Part shown: in pieces, positions 10,457-20,498 of the stretch
How the letters are laid out: each line of letters begins with the position of its first letter
Position numbering within the stretch: the first letter of the stretch is position 1
Assembly: GCA_945869825.1 (NCBI GenBank)
Contig: CAMBQF010000012.1
Coordinates: 1 to 37,885 of the forward strand
Reading direction: 5' to 3'
DNA from: Chitinophaga pinensis
GTDB taxonomy: Bacteria; Bacteroidota; Bacteroidia; CAMBQF01
DNA length: 37,885 nucleotides
Translations under genes and position numbers: made by a program
Notes under the pieces: model-generated
The model's database searches: none
The model's input: only the letters and a program-made list of their open reading frames with translations
Told to the model about the DNA's origin: nothing

Positions 10457-11167
10457 TTAAGAATTTTGAATGTACATGATAACTGGAATAATAGCGAACA
10501 ACGCGCAAAGGCCGTATGCCAGCACATAGCCTATGGTTTTAAGCGTTGGCGATACCTCTTTATTGTTGGCCCCCAGTGTTTGGAAAGCGCTTTGTATGCC
10601 ATGGCTTAAGTGGAATGCCAATGCAAACATAGCTACCACATAAAAAGCTACTATCCATAGTTGCTGAAAACCTATTTGCACTACCGATGCGTAGTCTTTA
10701 ACACGGAACAACTCGCCCGAGTGTGCATCGCGGTAGTCTACCGTTGGTATATCACCGTAATGAAAGGTAAAGTAAAAGTTTACCAGGTGGATAGCGATAA
10801 ACACAAACACAATAGTGCCCAGCAGGGCCATATTGCGGCTTGCCCAACGGCTGTTGGCACCCGGCTTGTTTACGGCATAGCGCGTAGGGCGTGCTGCACG
10901 GTTTTTAAACGCTAAGAAAATTCCCCAGATAGCATGCCCCAGAATAAACGCGAAGTTTACTTTAGAGATGGTTTGGATTAGGGGGTTGTGCCCCATAAAC
11001 TCTGAGTAGTGGTTAAAGGCCTCGCCTCCGTCGTTTTTAAGCAATTGCAGGTTGCCCATAAGGTGCACTACCAAAAAAAGCGTTAAAAACAATCCCGTAA
11101 GGGCTACCACAATTTTTTTGCCTATTGATGATGTAAGACGTTTACCTAAAGAAATGTCGGCTTGCAT
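10457..11167 (-). CDS. sdhC: Succinate dehydrogenase cytochrome b subunit
   Basis: Multi-TM protein with conserved His residues (VHLMGNL, GHAIWG, HLSHGIQSAFQTLG); operonic with sdhA and sdhB. Confidence 0.93.
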   Translation of the reverse strand: MQADISLGKRLTSSIGKKIVVALTGLFLTLFLVVHLMGNLQLLKNDGGEAFNHYSEFMGHNPLIQTISKVNFAFILGHAIWGIFLAFKNRAARPTRYAVNKPGANSRWASRNMALLGTIVFVFIAIHLVNFYFTFHYGDIPTVDYRDAHSGELFRVKDYASVVQIGFQQLWIVAFYVVAMFALAFHLSHGIQSAFQTLGANNKEVSPTLKTIGYVLAYGLCALFAIIPVIMYIQNS

Positions 11168-11468
11168 TGTGTTCTGAACTTATTTGTTGCGGCGCAAAAA
11201 TAACACTCAAACTGTTAGCAGCCAACTTTTAGCGCACGTTTATCAGCTGCTGAAGTTTATACAAATAACCCCGTATATTGTTGATGCTCTAAGCAATATT
11301 CTTACTTATACTAAATCTAAATTATACCCTGGTGTAATAATTTGCCCCCGCAAGCTACAAATACCAGTGTTAAGCAGCTTAAAATATATTTAACCCCGCT
11401 TACAATATTCTTGGCATAAATACGGTTTTACAACTAAAACAATGGTAATTTTGCACACATTTTTAACA

Positions 11469-12896
11469 ATGGCAAAGAGCAAATCAGTAATCCTTATTCT
11501 ATTTGCAACGCTGTTCCTAAACCTGCCCGGCAAGGCGCAAAACGTTTGGGACCTTAAGCGTTGCATAGAATACGCAATAAGCAAAAACATTACAATACAG
11601 CAAAATAACCTGCAGGTAGATGTTGCACAAACCAACATTAACCAGAGTTTTGCCACCCTGGCGCCAACCATAAACGGTGCGGCAAACCAGGCTTGGAACA
11701 TTGGTCGCCGTATCGACCCCTTTACCAATACATTTGCCAATAGCTCTGTACGCTCCAACAACTTTAACGTTAGCGCTAACCTAAACCTGTTTTCAGGTTT
11801 AACCAGCATCAACACCATAAAGCAAAACCAGGTATTACTTTCGGCGGCTAAGTTTGATAATGAGAAGCTGCGCAACGATATATCAGTAAACGTAGCCCTG
11901 GCATTTTTACAGGTGGTGTTTGCTGAGGAGCAGTTGAAGAACTTTCAAAACACCTTAGACCTTACCACCCAACAGGTAAACCGCAACCAGATACTTTTTG
12001 ATGCCGGTACTATTGCCCAGGGCGTGTTGTTAGATTTACAGGCACAGCAGGCTAATGATGAGGTTAACCTTATATCAGCCCAAAATTCGTTAGATATTGC
12101 CAAATTAAACCTGGTGCAATTGCTAAACCTGCCCGAAGATGAATCGCGCGACCTTAAAGTGAGCGTACCTGCTATGGATACTATTCCTGCAGGCTTATCA
12201 TCAGACATCGCCCCTGCATCTATTTTTACCGAGGCATCTAAATTCCGCCCCGAGATGCTGGCTTCTGAAACCCGCGTAAAAAGCAACCTGTTAGGCGTGT
12301 CTATTGCCCGTGGCAACTATTACCCTTCACTATCGGCCTTTGGGGCGTATGGTACTGGTTACTCGCAGTTGCAGCAAACCGTTACAGGCACTACCACTCA
12401 AATCATACCTATTGGTGTAACACAGGGCGGAGAGATTGTATATACCCAACAGGATATACCTACCACAGCGCTTACCCCCTTTGGCACCCAGCTAAGCAAC
12501 AACGTCAACAAAACGTTTGGCTTTTCGCTAAACGTGCCTATTTTTAATGGCTTACAGGTGCGCACGGCTGTTGCTAAAGCAAAAATCAACTACGAAATTT
12601 CTAAGCTTAGCTACGACCAAACCGCGCTTAATTTGCGTAAGGATATTGAGCAGGCTTTTTACGATGCCCGTGCGGCATATAAGAAATATGTAGCCTCTAA
12701 AAAGTCGGAAGAAGCAGCTTCGCTGGCATTTAAATTTTCTACTGATAGGTTTAACGCAGGTATGCTAAACGCGGTCGATTTTGCTGCTACTAAAAATACC
12801 ATGACGCTGGCACAGTCTAACCTGCTGCAAGCCAAGTACGACTTTATATTCAAATCAAAACTATTAGATTTTTACCGCGGTAAGCCGCTATATTAA
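11469..12896 (+). CDS. TolC family outer membrane efflux protein
   Basis: WDLKRCIEYAISKNITIQQNNLQVDVAQTNINQS and paired OEP repeats; start placed at 11469, downstream of TAATTTTG at 11446-11453. Confidence 0.92.
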   Translation: MAKSKSVILILFATLFLNLPGKAQNVWDLKRCIEYAISKNITIQQNNLQVDVAQTNINQSFATLAPTINGAANQAWNIGRRIDPFTNTFANSSVRSNNFNVSANLNLFSGLTSINTIKQNQVLLSAAKFDNEKLRNDISVNVALAFLQVVFAEEQLKNFQNTLDLTTQQVNRNQILFDAGTIAQGVLLDLQAQQANDEVNLISAQNSLDIAKLNLVQLLNLPEDESRDLKVSVPAMDTIPAGLSSDIAPASIFTEASKFRPEMLASETRVKSNLLGVSIARGNYYPSLSAFGAYGTGYSQLQQTVTGTTTQIIPIGVTQGGEIVYTQQDIPTTALTPFGTQLSNNVNKTFGFSLNVPIFNGLQVRTAVAKAKINYEISKLSYDQTALNLRKDIEQAFYDARAAYKKYVASKKSEEAASLAFKFSTDRFNAGMLNAVDFAATKNTMTLAQSNLLQAKYDFIFKSKLLDFYRGKPLY

Positions 12897-12910
12897 TACC
12901 ACAGAAAAAA

Positions 12911-14275
12911 ATGAAAATTTCTCACTCGCTTAAATCAATTGCCTTAGTGGCCTTGGTACCCACGCTGTTACTCACAGCTTGTGGCGGCAAAGAAGAAAAG
13001 AAAGGTATATTTACCGAAAAAGCCCAGAAGCGCACTATTGTAGAACTGGTGTCGGCTAATGGTAAGGTGCAGCCGGTAAACGAGGTAAAAATAAGCCCCG
13101 ACGTATCGGGCGAGATTATTGAGCTGAACGTTGTAGAAGGGCAAGAGGTTAAAAAAGGCCAGGTGCTTTGCAAAATAAACCCCGATATCTACATGTCTAA
13201 CGTAAACCGTTTGCAGGCTACATTAGATGGGCAACGCTCAAACCTATCTACCTCTAAAGCAAACCTAACCCGCATAAAAGCTACCTTTAAAAACATAGAG
13301 GCCAGCTACAAACGCAATGAGGGGTTGTTTAAAAGCAAAGCCATTTCTCAATCAGAGTGGGATGCTATACTGGCACAGTACGATGGTGCTAAGGCCGATG
13401 TAGATGCTGCCGGCGATAATGTTGCTGCTGCCGAATATGCTATTAAAAGTGCTGAGGCATCGTTAAAAGAAGCGAAAGATAACCTGGGCCGCACAACCAT
13501 TTATGCCCCGGTTGATGGTACCGTTTCTAAACTAAACAACAAACGTGGCGAACGCGTAGTAGGTACTGCACAAATGGCGGGTACAGAAATTATGCGCATT
13601 GCCGACCTTACCGAAATGGAAGTGCAGGTAGATGTGAATGAGAATGATATTGTTCGTGTACACCTTGGCGATACATCTGAAATTACAATTGATGCCTACG
13701 GCGACCGTAAGTTTAAAGGCGTGGTTACTGATATTGCAAACTCTGCCAACAACAGCACCACCCTTACCGCCGACCAGGTTACCAACTTCCCTGTAAAGGT
13801 GCGCATTTTGCGCAGCTCTTATCAGGATTTGCTGAAAAACCTCAAGGTTAACGAGTCTCCCTTCCGCCCGGGTATGACAGCTAGTGTTGACGTTAAAACC
13901 AAAACGGTAATTAATGTTATATCGGTACCTATTCAGGCAGTAACTACAGCCAATGGTATGGACGATGCACCGAAAGAGGACATGGACGAAGAAGGTGGCC
14001 CTGCTGAAGCCCCTGCTGCCGACCCTAATAAAAAAGAAGTAAAGCCAGAAATTGAAGAGGTTGTTTACTTGTACAATGGTGGAAAAGCCAAAAAAGTAGT
14101 GGTTAAAACCGGTGCGCAGGATAATAACTATATAGAAATTTTGAGCGGCGTTAAAGATGGCGACGAGCTTATTGCCGGGCCATACCGCGTAGTGTCTAAA
14201 CAACTTAAAGACGGTGCTGAGATAGAGAAAAAGCCTAAAGAAGACTTTACCAAAGCCACCGGCGAAAAGAAATAA
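12911..14275 (+). CDS. Efflux periplasmic adaptor subunit (HlyD/MacA-like)
   Basis: Lipoprotein signal LLTACGGKEEKK; VKISPDVSGEIIELNVVEGQEVKKGQVLCKI biotinyl-lipoyl-like motif; coiled coil; TIYAPVDGTVSKL. Confidence 0.92.
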   Translation: MKISHSLKSIALVALVPTLLLTACGGKEEKKGIFTEKAQKRTIVELVSANGKVQPVNEVKISPDVSGEIIELNVVEGQEVKKGQVLCKINPDIYMSNVNRLQATLDGQRSNLSTSKANLTRIKATFKNIEASYKRNEGLFKSKAISQSEWDAILAQYDGAKADVDAAGDNVAAAEYAIKSAEASLKEAKDNLGRTTIYAPVDGTVSKLNNKRGERVVGTAQMAGTEIMRIADLTEMEVQVDVNENDIVRVHLGDTSEITIDAYGDRKFKGVVTDIANSANNSTTLTADQVTNFPVKVRILRSSYQDLLKNLKVNESPFRPGMTASVDVKTKTVINVISVPIQAVTTANGMDDAPKEDMDEEGGPAEAPAADPNKKEVKPEIEEVVYLYNGGKAKKVVVKTGAQDNNYIEILSGVKDGDELIAGPYRVVSKQLKDGAEIEKKPKEDFTKATGEKK

Positions 14276-14277
14276 CT

Positions 14278-14967
14278 ATGCTGCTTCATTTAGAAACAGC
14301 TACCGCCGTTTGTTCGGCAGCACTTAGCCACAATGGGGCTGTTATAGCAACGCGAGAGAGTGCTGAACCGCGCGCGCATGCGGCTATGCTTACCGTTTTT
14401 ATTGATGAATTGCTTACCGAAGCCGGTATAACAGCTTACGATGTGGATGCTGTTTCGCTAAGTGCAGGGCCGGGTTCGTATACGGGTTTGCGCATTGCAT
14501 CATCTGCCGCCAAAGGGTTTTGCTATGCGGCCAGCAAGCCGCTTATAGCACTAAATACCCTGCAATTGATGGCATCAGGCTTTTTGCAGGACAATAGTGT
14601 AGATGGCGATTTCCTTATTTGCCCTATGATTGATGCCCGCCGCGATGAGGTATTCTCCGCAATGTATAATAGCAAGTTGGAGGCTGTCCAACCTCCCGCA
14701 CCCGAATTGCTTACCGTTGATTCTTATGCTGAAAGGCTAACCCAACAGCCGGTTTATTTTATTGGCGATGGGGCCGTAAAATTCAATGCCCTTTTAGGAA
14801 ATAAGCCTAACGCCAATTTCAATTTAGGCTTTTACCTAAAGGCACAACACCAGGCTGTGTTGGCTACCCAAAAGTTTGCAAACAAAGACTTTGTTGATGT
14901 AGCCTACTTTGAGCCCGATTACCTGAAAGAATTCTACACTACGGCGGTGGTAAAAAAGGCAGTATAA
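14278..14967 (+). CDS. tsaB: tRNA threonylcarbamoyladenosine biosynthesis protein TsaB
   Basis: LHLETATAVCSAAL..., LSAGPGSYTGLRIASSAAKGFCYA. Confidence 0.94.
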   Translation: MLLHLETATAVCSAALSHNGAVIATRESAEPRAHAAMLTVFIDELLTEAGITAYDVDAVSLSAGPGSYTGLRIASSAAKGFCYAASKPLIALNTLQLMASGFLQDNSVDGDFLICPMIDARRDEVFSAMYNSKLEAVQPPAPELLTVDSYAERLTQQPVYFIGDGAVKFNALLGNKPNANFNLGFYLKAQHQAVLATQKFANKDFVDVAYFEPDYLKEFYTTAVVKKAV

Positions 14968-15040
14968 TTATTAGATACCACCCTGGCCAACCTAGGATAC
15001 CATCAGTGACACTAATAAATAACCTTTGTTATTGCTTTAG

Positions 15041-15167
15041 CTCCCGGGTATATTACTTTTATGATAAAGACGGCAAAGCCACCAGATACGCAGCTTTTTA
15101 TAATGATAAAACCAACGGCTGGGGCTTACACGAAGTAACCGAAGCGGATACGAAGAGAGTGAATTAA
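15041..15167 (+). pseudogene. Possible gene-tail remnant
   Basis: Frame reads ...VYYFYDKDGKATRYAAFYNDKTNGWGLHEVTEADTKRVN* with no credible upstream start. Confidence 0.35.
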
Positions 15168-15204
15168 TTCTTCGTCACACTGAGCGTGTAGAAGTGTACG
15201 AAAC

Positions 15205-15240
15205 AAAAATCCCCGGCAGTTTCCTGTCGGGGATTTTTTT
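15205..15240. terminator. Bidirectional intrinsic terminator
   Basis: aaaaatccccggcagtttcctgtcggggatttttt hairpin between convergent genes. Confidence 0.8.
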
Positions 15241-15258
15241 ATGATTCTGTTAGAGGAA

Positions 15259-16467
15259 TTATACCCTCTCAATAATAGTAGCAATACCCATACCCCCACC
15301 AACGCAAAGGCTGGCAAGGCCAAGCTTTTTATCGGTGCGCTCCAGCTCATCAAGCAAAGTGCCTAATATCATGCTACCGGTAGCGCCCAGCGGGTGGCCA
15401 AGTGCAATAGCGCCGCCGTTTACATTTACTATATCGTGGCTTACGCCTGCAAGCTCCATAAAGCGCATAGGCACTACGGCAAACGCTTCGTTTATTTCAA
15501 ACAAGTCAATGTCTTCCATCTTAAGGCCGGCTTTAGCTAAGGCTTTAACAGCCGCAGGGTATGGCCCTTCAAGCATAATGGTAGGCTCAGAACCTACAAC
15601 GGCAAACGAGCGTATTTTGGCGCGGGGTTTAAGGCCTGCTTTTTCGCCCGCCTCTTTGCTGCCAATAAGTACCAGTGCGGCACCGTCTACAATACCCGAT
15701 GAGTTACCTGCATGGTGTACGTGGTTTATCTTTTCAATTTCAGGGTATTTCTGTATGGCTAAGGCATCAAACCCTGCCATGTTGCCCATCATTTCAAACG
15801 CCGCACCTAGCGATGCTAATTTAGCAGCCGTAGTATCGGGGCGTATGGTTTCGTCTTTGTCTAATTCTACCTGTCCGTTAACGTCAAGTACCGGAACAAT
15901 AGATTTGCTAAAGCGGCCCTCTTGCGTAGCCACTGCTGCGCGTGCGTGCGATGTAGCGGCATACTCATCCAGCTGCGTGCGGTCGTAACCATATTTAGTG
16001 GCAATTAAATCGGCCGAAATACCTTGGGGTACAATATGCACCTTGGCAACAATTTCGGGGTTGGTAAACAATGCACCGCCATCAGTACCCATAGGCACAC
16101 GGCTCATCGATTCTACACCACCCGCTACCAAAAGGTCTACCTGGCCGCTCATAACATAAGCAGCAGCCTGATTAACAGCCTCAAGACCCGATGCGCAAAA
16201 ACGGTTTAAGGTAACACCTGCCGTAATGCTGTTGTAGCCCGCGGCTAAAGCTGATGTTTTGGCAATATCAGCACCTTGCTCGCCTACCGGAGTAACACAG
16301 CCAATAATGGCATCTTCCACCAACGTTGTATCTAAATTGTTTCGGTCGCGTATTGCTTCAAAAACAGTAGTTAACAGTTTCACGGGTTGCACATCGTGCA
16401 ATTTGCCGTCTTTCTTTCCGCGACCGCGAGGGGTACGCACAGCATCAAAAATATATGCTTCTGCCAT
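15259..16467 (-). CDS. Acetyl-CoA C-acyltransferase (thiolase)
   Basis: TLNRFCASGLEAVNQAA active-site Cys, NVNGGAIALGHPLGATGS, SLCVGGGMGIATIIE. Confidence 0.96.
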   Translation of the reverse strand: MAEAYIFDAVRTPRGRGKKDGKLHDVQPVKLLTTVFEAIRDRNNLDTTLVEDAIIGCVTPVGEQGADIAKTSALAAGYNSITAGVTLNRFCASGLEAVNQAAAYVMSGQVDLLVAGGVESMSRVPMGTDGGALFTNPEIVAKVHIVPQGISADLIATKYGYDRTQLDEYAATSHARAAVATQEGRFSKSIVPVLDVNGQVELDKDETIRPDTTAAKLASLGAAFEMMGNMAGFDALAIQKYPEIEKINHVHHAGNSSGIVDGAALVLIGSKEAGEKAGLKPRAKIRSFAVVGSEPTIMLEGPYPAAVKALAKAGLKMEDIDLFEINEAFAVVPMRFMELAGVSHDIVNVNGGAIALGHPLGATGSMILGTLLDELERTDKKLGLASLCVGGGMGIATIIERV

Positions 16468-16513
16468 TGTATTTTTATTTTGATAGGAACAAATGTAGCA
16501 AGAATTAGTTTAG

Positions 16514-16590
16514 TTTCAGTTGCCTGTTGCCAGTTCCCTGTTGTCAGTTTTTTCATTCGCAAATCCGCAAATTGGCTAATTGAAAAATTA
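16514..16590. repeat. Degenerate short tandem repeat tracts (CAGTTGCCTGTTGC-type and CAAATCCGCAAATTGGCTAATTG-type)
   Basis: cagttgcctgttgccagttccctgttgtcagtt then attcgcaaatccgcaaattggctaattg. Confidence 0.55.
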
Positions 16591-16600
16591 TCTTTGCCCT

Positions 16601-17248
16601 ATGTCTTTACGTGTAGATACCATCCCTTTTTGGCTCAAGCCTTTTTACCTGCTGTGGGCGTATACCACTGCAGCGGTAAGCTATGGTTTGATTAAACTGT
16701 GGAGGTTAACCCTGCGCTTTAAATGGGAGAATGCCGAAGCCATGAGCATCAGCCCCAACAACATATACTGCATTTGGCACCAAAGCCTGTTGATGAGCTT
16801 TATGCTAAGCTTTAAAAACCCGCCCACGCGCCGCGATGTGTGGATGAACCACCCTGCCTGGTTTATGAAACCCATACACATTATCCTGTTTTGGAAAGGG
16901 GTAAAATGGCTTATGCTGGGCAGCAGCGGCCACGGTGGCAGGCAAGCCAAGGCTGATGTAGAGGATTTTCTACGTAAAGGCTATAGCACCTGCATGGCGG
17001 TTGATGGCCCAGCCGGCCCGCCATTGGTAATGAAACACGGCGGCATGCAAATGGCGTTGGAAACAGGTGTGCCTATTATCTGCCTGCAATTTATCCCCCA
17101 GCGCAAACCTATTATTTTAGGTTTTACGTGGGATAAAAAAGTACTGCCCATGCTCTTCACTACCGTTATTGTCCGTGTGCATGGCCCCTATTATGTTACT
17201 AAAGAGAATTACGAGGAAGTGGCCAGGGTAGTGGAGAGTAATATGTAG
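16601..17248 (+). CDS. Lysophospholipid acyltransferase family protein (DUF374-like)
   Basis: IYCIWHQSLLMSF, GSSGHGGRQAKADVEDFLRKGYSTCMAVDGPAGPPLVMKHGGMQMALETGVPII. ATG at 16601 preferred, 4 nt after TATCTTTG. Confidence 0.85.
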   Translation: MSLRVDTIPFWLKPFYLLWAYTTAAVSYGLIKLWRLTLRFKWENAEAMSISPNNIYCIWHQSLLMSFMLSFKNPPTRRDVWMNHPAWFMKPIHIILFWKGVKWLMLGSSGHGGRQAKADVEDFLRKGYSTCMAVDGPAGPPLVMKHGGMQMALETGVPIICLQFIPQRKPIILGFTWDKKVLPMLFTTVIVRVHGPYYVTKENYEEVARVVESNM

Positions 17249-17262
17249 AAATACCCCTCTAT

Positions 17263-17347
17263 CAAACTGAGCTTAGTCGAAGTATAGGAGGGGAGGTGTA
17301 ATACCCCCTCCCGGCTTTGCCGTAATCCCCCTATATTAGAGGGAGAG
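17263..17347. repeat. Composite intergenic repeats between convergent genes
   Basis: tcaaactgagcttagtcgaagtataggaggggagg, then ataccccctcccggctttgccgtaatccccctatattagagggag. Confidence 0.45.
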
Positions 17348-17348
17348 T

Positions 17349-17852
17349 TTAAACAGTCATCTCCTGCAACAATATCTTAAACCATACAGTAAAACCATCA
17401 GGGTTTTCTTCTACTTCGGCAATAACATCGTTAAAGGCAACCCAGCGTACATCGTTGGCTTCGTGAGGGTTAAAAGGTATTTCCCCATCGTAATGTCCAG
17501 TAAAAACATGGTCAATCTCATTCTCTGTTAAGCCATTTTCAAAAGCGGCTTTGTATTGAAAAACAAACGACTCTTTCAGCTCACAGGTAAACCCGTTTTC
17601 CTCTTTCAGCCTGCGGGTGGCGGCATTAACCGTTTCCTCGCCGGGGCGCGGGTGCCCGCAGCAGGCGTTAGTCCACAGCATTGGCGAGTGGTACTTACCC
17701 GCAGCGCGTTGCTGCAAAAGCATCTCGCCTTTGCTGTTATATATCACTACCGAAAAAGCACGGTGCAGCAAGCCTTTTTCGTGGGCTTCCATCTTCTCCA
17801 TCTGCCCAATTTCGGCATCGTTTTCGTCTACTAGTATCAGGTATTCTTGCAT
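17349..17852 (-). CDS. idi: Isopentenyl-diphosphate delta-isomerase, type 1
   Basis: HRAFSVVIYNSKGEMLLQQRAAGKYHSPMLWTNACCGHPRPGE; EIDHVFTGHYDGEI. Confidence 0.95.
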   Translation of the reverse strand: MQEYLILVDENDAEIGQMEKMEAHEKGLLHRAFSVVIYNSKGEMLLQQRAAGKYHSPMLWTNACCGHPRPGEETVNAATRRLKEENGFTCELKESFVFQYKAAFENGLTENEIDHVFTGHYDGEIPFNPHEANDVRWVAFNDVIAEVEENPDGFTVWFKILLQEMTV

Positions 17853-17876
17853 TGCCTTATAAGCAATTGATTGCCA

Positions 17877-19322
17877 TTATTGTTCAACCCTAGCTTCCTT
17901 CCTCTTCTCCCATTCCTCGTGGTACAAGCCAATAGCCACAATAATAGCCGTCATCCCCCAAAAGGGTACAGACGCTTTATCAGTATCGAGGAAGTTGTTT
18001 AGCGACCCATGGATGTAGTACGTTATCAATCCCAACATGCTGCATTGTAATACCATCCGTACCTCTTTATCTTTCACTTTGGGGAAGAGTATCACCGCCG
18101 TGTAAATAGTAGTGGCAATAATGGCTAAAAACGTAACCAGGCCCAGTACGCCCTCTTCGGCCAAGGGGCCTATGTATTCGCTGTGGGCGTTGCCCCCGTC
18201 GGCGTTGTTGGTAGATATAATTGTCTTTTCGTAAGAGAACTGGAACGGTGCGTAGTTAAACATATACGTGCCCGGACCCCAGCCAAACACCGGCCGCTCG
18301 CGGAACATGCGGAACGCACTTTGCCAGCGGTTTATACGCTCCAGGTTCGATGCGTCAGACGAAACGTTGGTTACCGACTGTAAGTGTTTCCCCAGGTCTT
18401 GCGACGATTCGGTATCGTTCTTTTCTAACTTCATCATTATCTGCGTCCACGACCCTATCACAATTACCGATGCAAACACACCCACTATTAGCAGAGATGC
18501 AAAGCGTATCCGCAAAAACATCACCATATAAATAGCAAATACCGCCGCCAGGCTAACCCAGGCAGCACGGGTGTATGACAAGATAATGCCTATGGTAAGC
18601 ACCGTAAACAAGCCCAATAGCAAAGCACGCAAAAACAGGTTCATGCGCCCGTTAAATAAAAAGCCTATTACCAGCGGGTAAAACATGGCCAGTATAGCGC
18701 CGTAGGCGGTATGGTCGTTATAAAAAGGCTCCATAACCCAGTGGGCCGGCTTTTCTTCAAAGCCCCATGCCGCGTGGCGCGCAATGGTATACACCACGGT
18801 TATCATCATGGCAAACGTATACAGCCATATAAACCGTTTTATGTTTTTATAATCAGCAAAAAGCTTAATAGCAAAAAAGTAAAATACGGTTACAAACCAC
18901 AGCCTGGCCAGCAAAAACTTGAATGATACCAAGGGCATTGACGAAGCTACAGCCGTAACCCCTATCCATAAAATATTAAAAAATATAGCCCACGTTATGG
19001 GGTGGCTAAGCACCCGTTTATCATATTCGCCCCTGTCAAATATCTTGTAAAAAAACATCAGCATGGCCCCAAATATCAGGGGCTCTGTAGGCAGGTTTAA
19101 CCCAAAGCCAAAGCCACGGTTTATCAGGTTTATTGATAGGGGGGTAAGAAAGGTGATAAGCAGTAACAACTTATCTAAAGCCACAAAGGTTAACAAAAGC
19201 ACAGCTATAGCAACCGGCAGGCCTATAAGCCACAACCATTCTGACATGATAAATACAGCGTTAAGCGCCACAAATGCAGCCCCTATACCGTAAAATAATA
19301 TTGCCGACTGGCGTTGTGTCAT
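17877..19322 (-). CDS. O-antigen ligase family protein
   Basis: Multi-TM; RPVFGWGPGTYMFNY...NAHSEYIGPLAEEGVLGLVTFL. Confidence 0.9.
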   Translation of the reverse strand: MTQRQSAILFYGIGAAFVALNAVFIMSEWLWLIGLPVAIAVLLLTFVALDKLLLLITFLTPLSINLINRGFGFGLNLPTEPLIFGAMLMFFYKIFDRGEYDKRVLSHPITWAIFFNILWIGVTAVASSMPLVSFKFLLARLWFVTVFYFFAIKLFADYKNIKRFIWLYTFAMMITVVYTIARHAAWGFEEKPAHWVMEPFYNDHTAYGAILAMFYPLVIGFLFNGRMNLFLRALLLGLFTVLTIGIILSYTRAAWVSLAAVFAIYMVMFLRIRFASLLIVGVFASVIVIGSWTQIMMKLEKNDTESSQDLGKHLQSVTNVSSDASNLERINRWQSAFRMFRERPVFGWGPGTYMFNYAPFQFSYEKTIISTNNADGGNAHSEYIGPLAEEGVLGLVTFLAIIATTIYTAVILFPKVKDKEVRMVLQCSMLGLITYYIHGSLNNFLDTDKASVPFWGMTAIIVAIGLYHEEWEKRKEARVEQ

Positions 19323-19341
19323 ACCGCTAAGTAGCCCCTGG

Positions 19342-20373
19342 TTATACCGTTTGGTCTGCTTTATAATTCTTGTAGTTTTCCAGGCCTATCAACACAATCA
19401 TACCCACCAACAGGGCCGAAACAATAGATACCAGCACAATTAACCAACGCACAGGGTAGCTTTTTTTCTCAGCAGGGTAAGCCTTGTCTACCAAAAAGTA
19501 GCTCTTTATAAACGAGTCGGCATCCACCTTGGCATCGTCATATTTCTTTTTAATCAACGATAGGTTTTCCACGTCGTATATCAACTGGTCGCGCAGGGTA
19601 ACAAACGCACGGCCATATTTACCTAAGGTATCCAGTTGGGCTTGCAGCGTTTTAGCAGCGCCGGCGTTGCCACCTACAATAGCTTTACCGTAGGCTTCTA
19701 TCAAACGCTCAATTTGCTTTTCGTAATCAAACACACCTTTGTCGCGCAGGGTGCCTAAAGAGTCGTCCAGCAATTTAATACGGGTTTCTTTGGCATATAA
19801 GTCGCCCTGTACAATTTTTAGTGCTTCTTTAGCGCGGCTTTGTACAATGCCGTTTTTAATAGTATCAAGCAATGCAGCAATATCATTGGCAATAAGGGCC
19901 GCGGTATCTGGGTCGGTATCCAATACATCTATTCGCACCGACATAAATTCTGTACGGCTGAACTTGATATTGTCTTCATATTCATTACGAAGCTTCGTCA
20001 TTGGGAAACTCCCCGTTGGGTCTACATCATAATGGCGCATCAGGTTGTATTTTTTTATGATGCGGTTACGTATCTCTTCAGAGTTTAATACCTGTATCAG
20101 CTGCTCGGCCTCTTCCTCTTCGCCAAACTGTAATACGTCCTGGCTCATGCTGGGGTTTTCTGATAGCAGCGATTTTGACAGCGAGTTTTGCCTGGCAGGG
20201 AATAGAATAACACTCGATTTAAACTTAGGCTTGATTAAATACGATGCCCCGGCCGATGCTACTGCCGCTACAACGGCTATGATAGCCAGTTTTTTCCAAT
20301 GCTTAAAAATAAGCCCTAGTAGGTTTAATGAGTTAAACTCTTTAGGGTCTGTTAGTGCTTGTGGTGTGGTCAT
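19342..20373 (-). CDS. Wzz/chain-length determinant-like polysaccharide biosynthesis protein
   Basis: N- and C-terminal TM segments flanking a coiled-coil periplasmic domain. Confidence 0.85.
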   Translation of the reverse strand: MTTPQALTDPKEFNSLNLLGLIFKHWKKLAIIAVVAAVASAGASYLIKPKFKSSVILFPARQNSLSKSLLSENPSMSQDVLQFGEEEEAEQLIQVLNSEEIRNRIIKKYNLMRHYDVDPTGSFPMTKLRNEYEDNIKFSRTEFMSVRIDVLDTDPDTAALIANDIAALLDTIKNGIVQSRAKEALKIVQGDLYAKETRIKLLDDSLGTLRDKGVFDYEKQIERLIEAYGKAIVGGNAGAAKTLQAQLDTLGKYGRAFVTLRDQLIYDVENLSLIKKKYDDAKVDADSFIKSYFLVDKAYPAEKKSYPVRWLIVLVSIVSALLVGMIVLIGLENYKNYKADQTV

Positions 20374-20498
20374 AAATAGTTAAAGCTGGCGCAAAAATAG
20401 GCAATTCAACCCGCATAATACAGTTTTGATTATGGGTATTGAACACCAGGGTGTTAAACGCGCAATTTTGCTAATAATTGTGCAGAAAATTAATAAAC

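Noticed and set aside
11390-11875. 161-aa minus ORF
   Set aside because: Antisense to the TolC family N-terminus and its promoter.
13532-14203. 223-aa minus ORF
   Set aside because: Shadow ORF of the efflux adaptor; repetitive aromatic/Asn composition.
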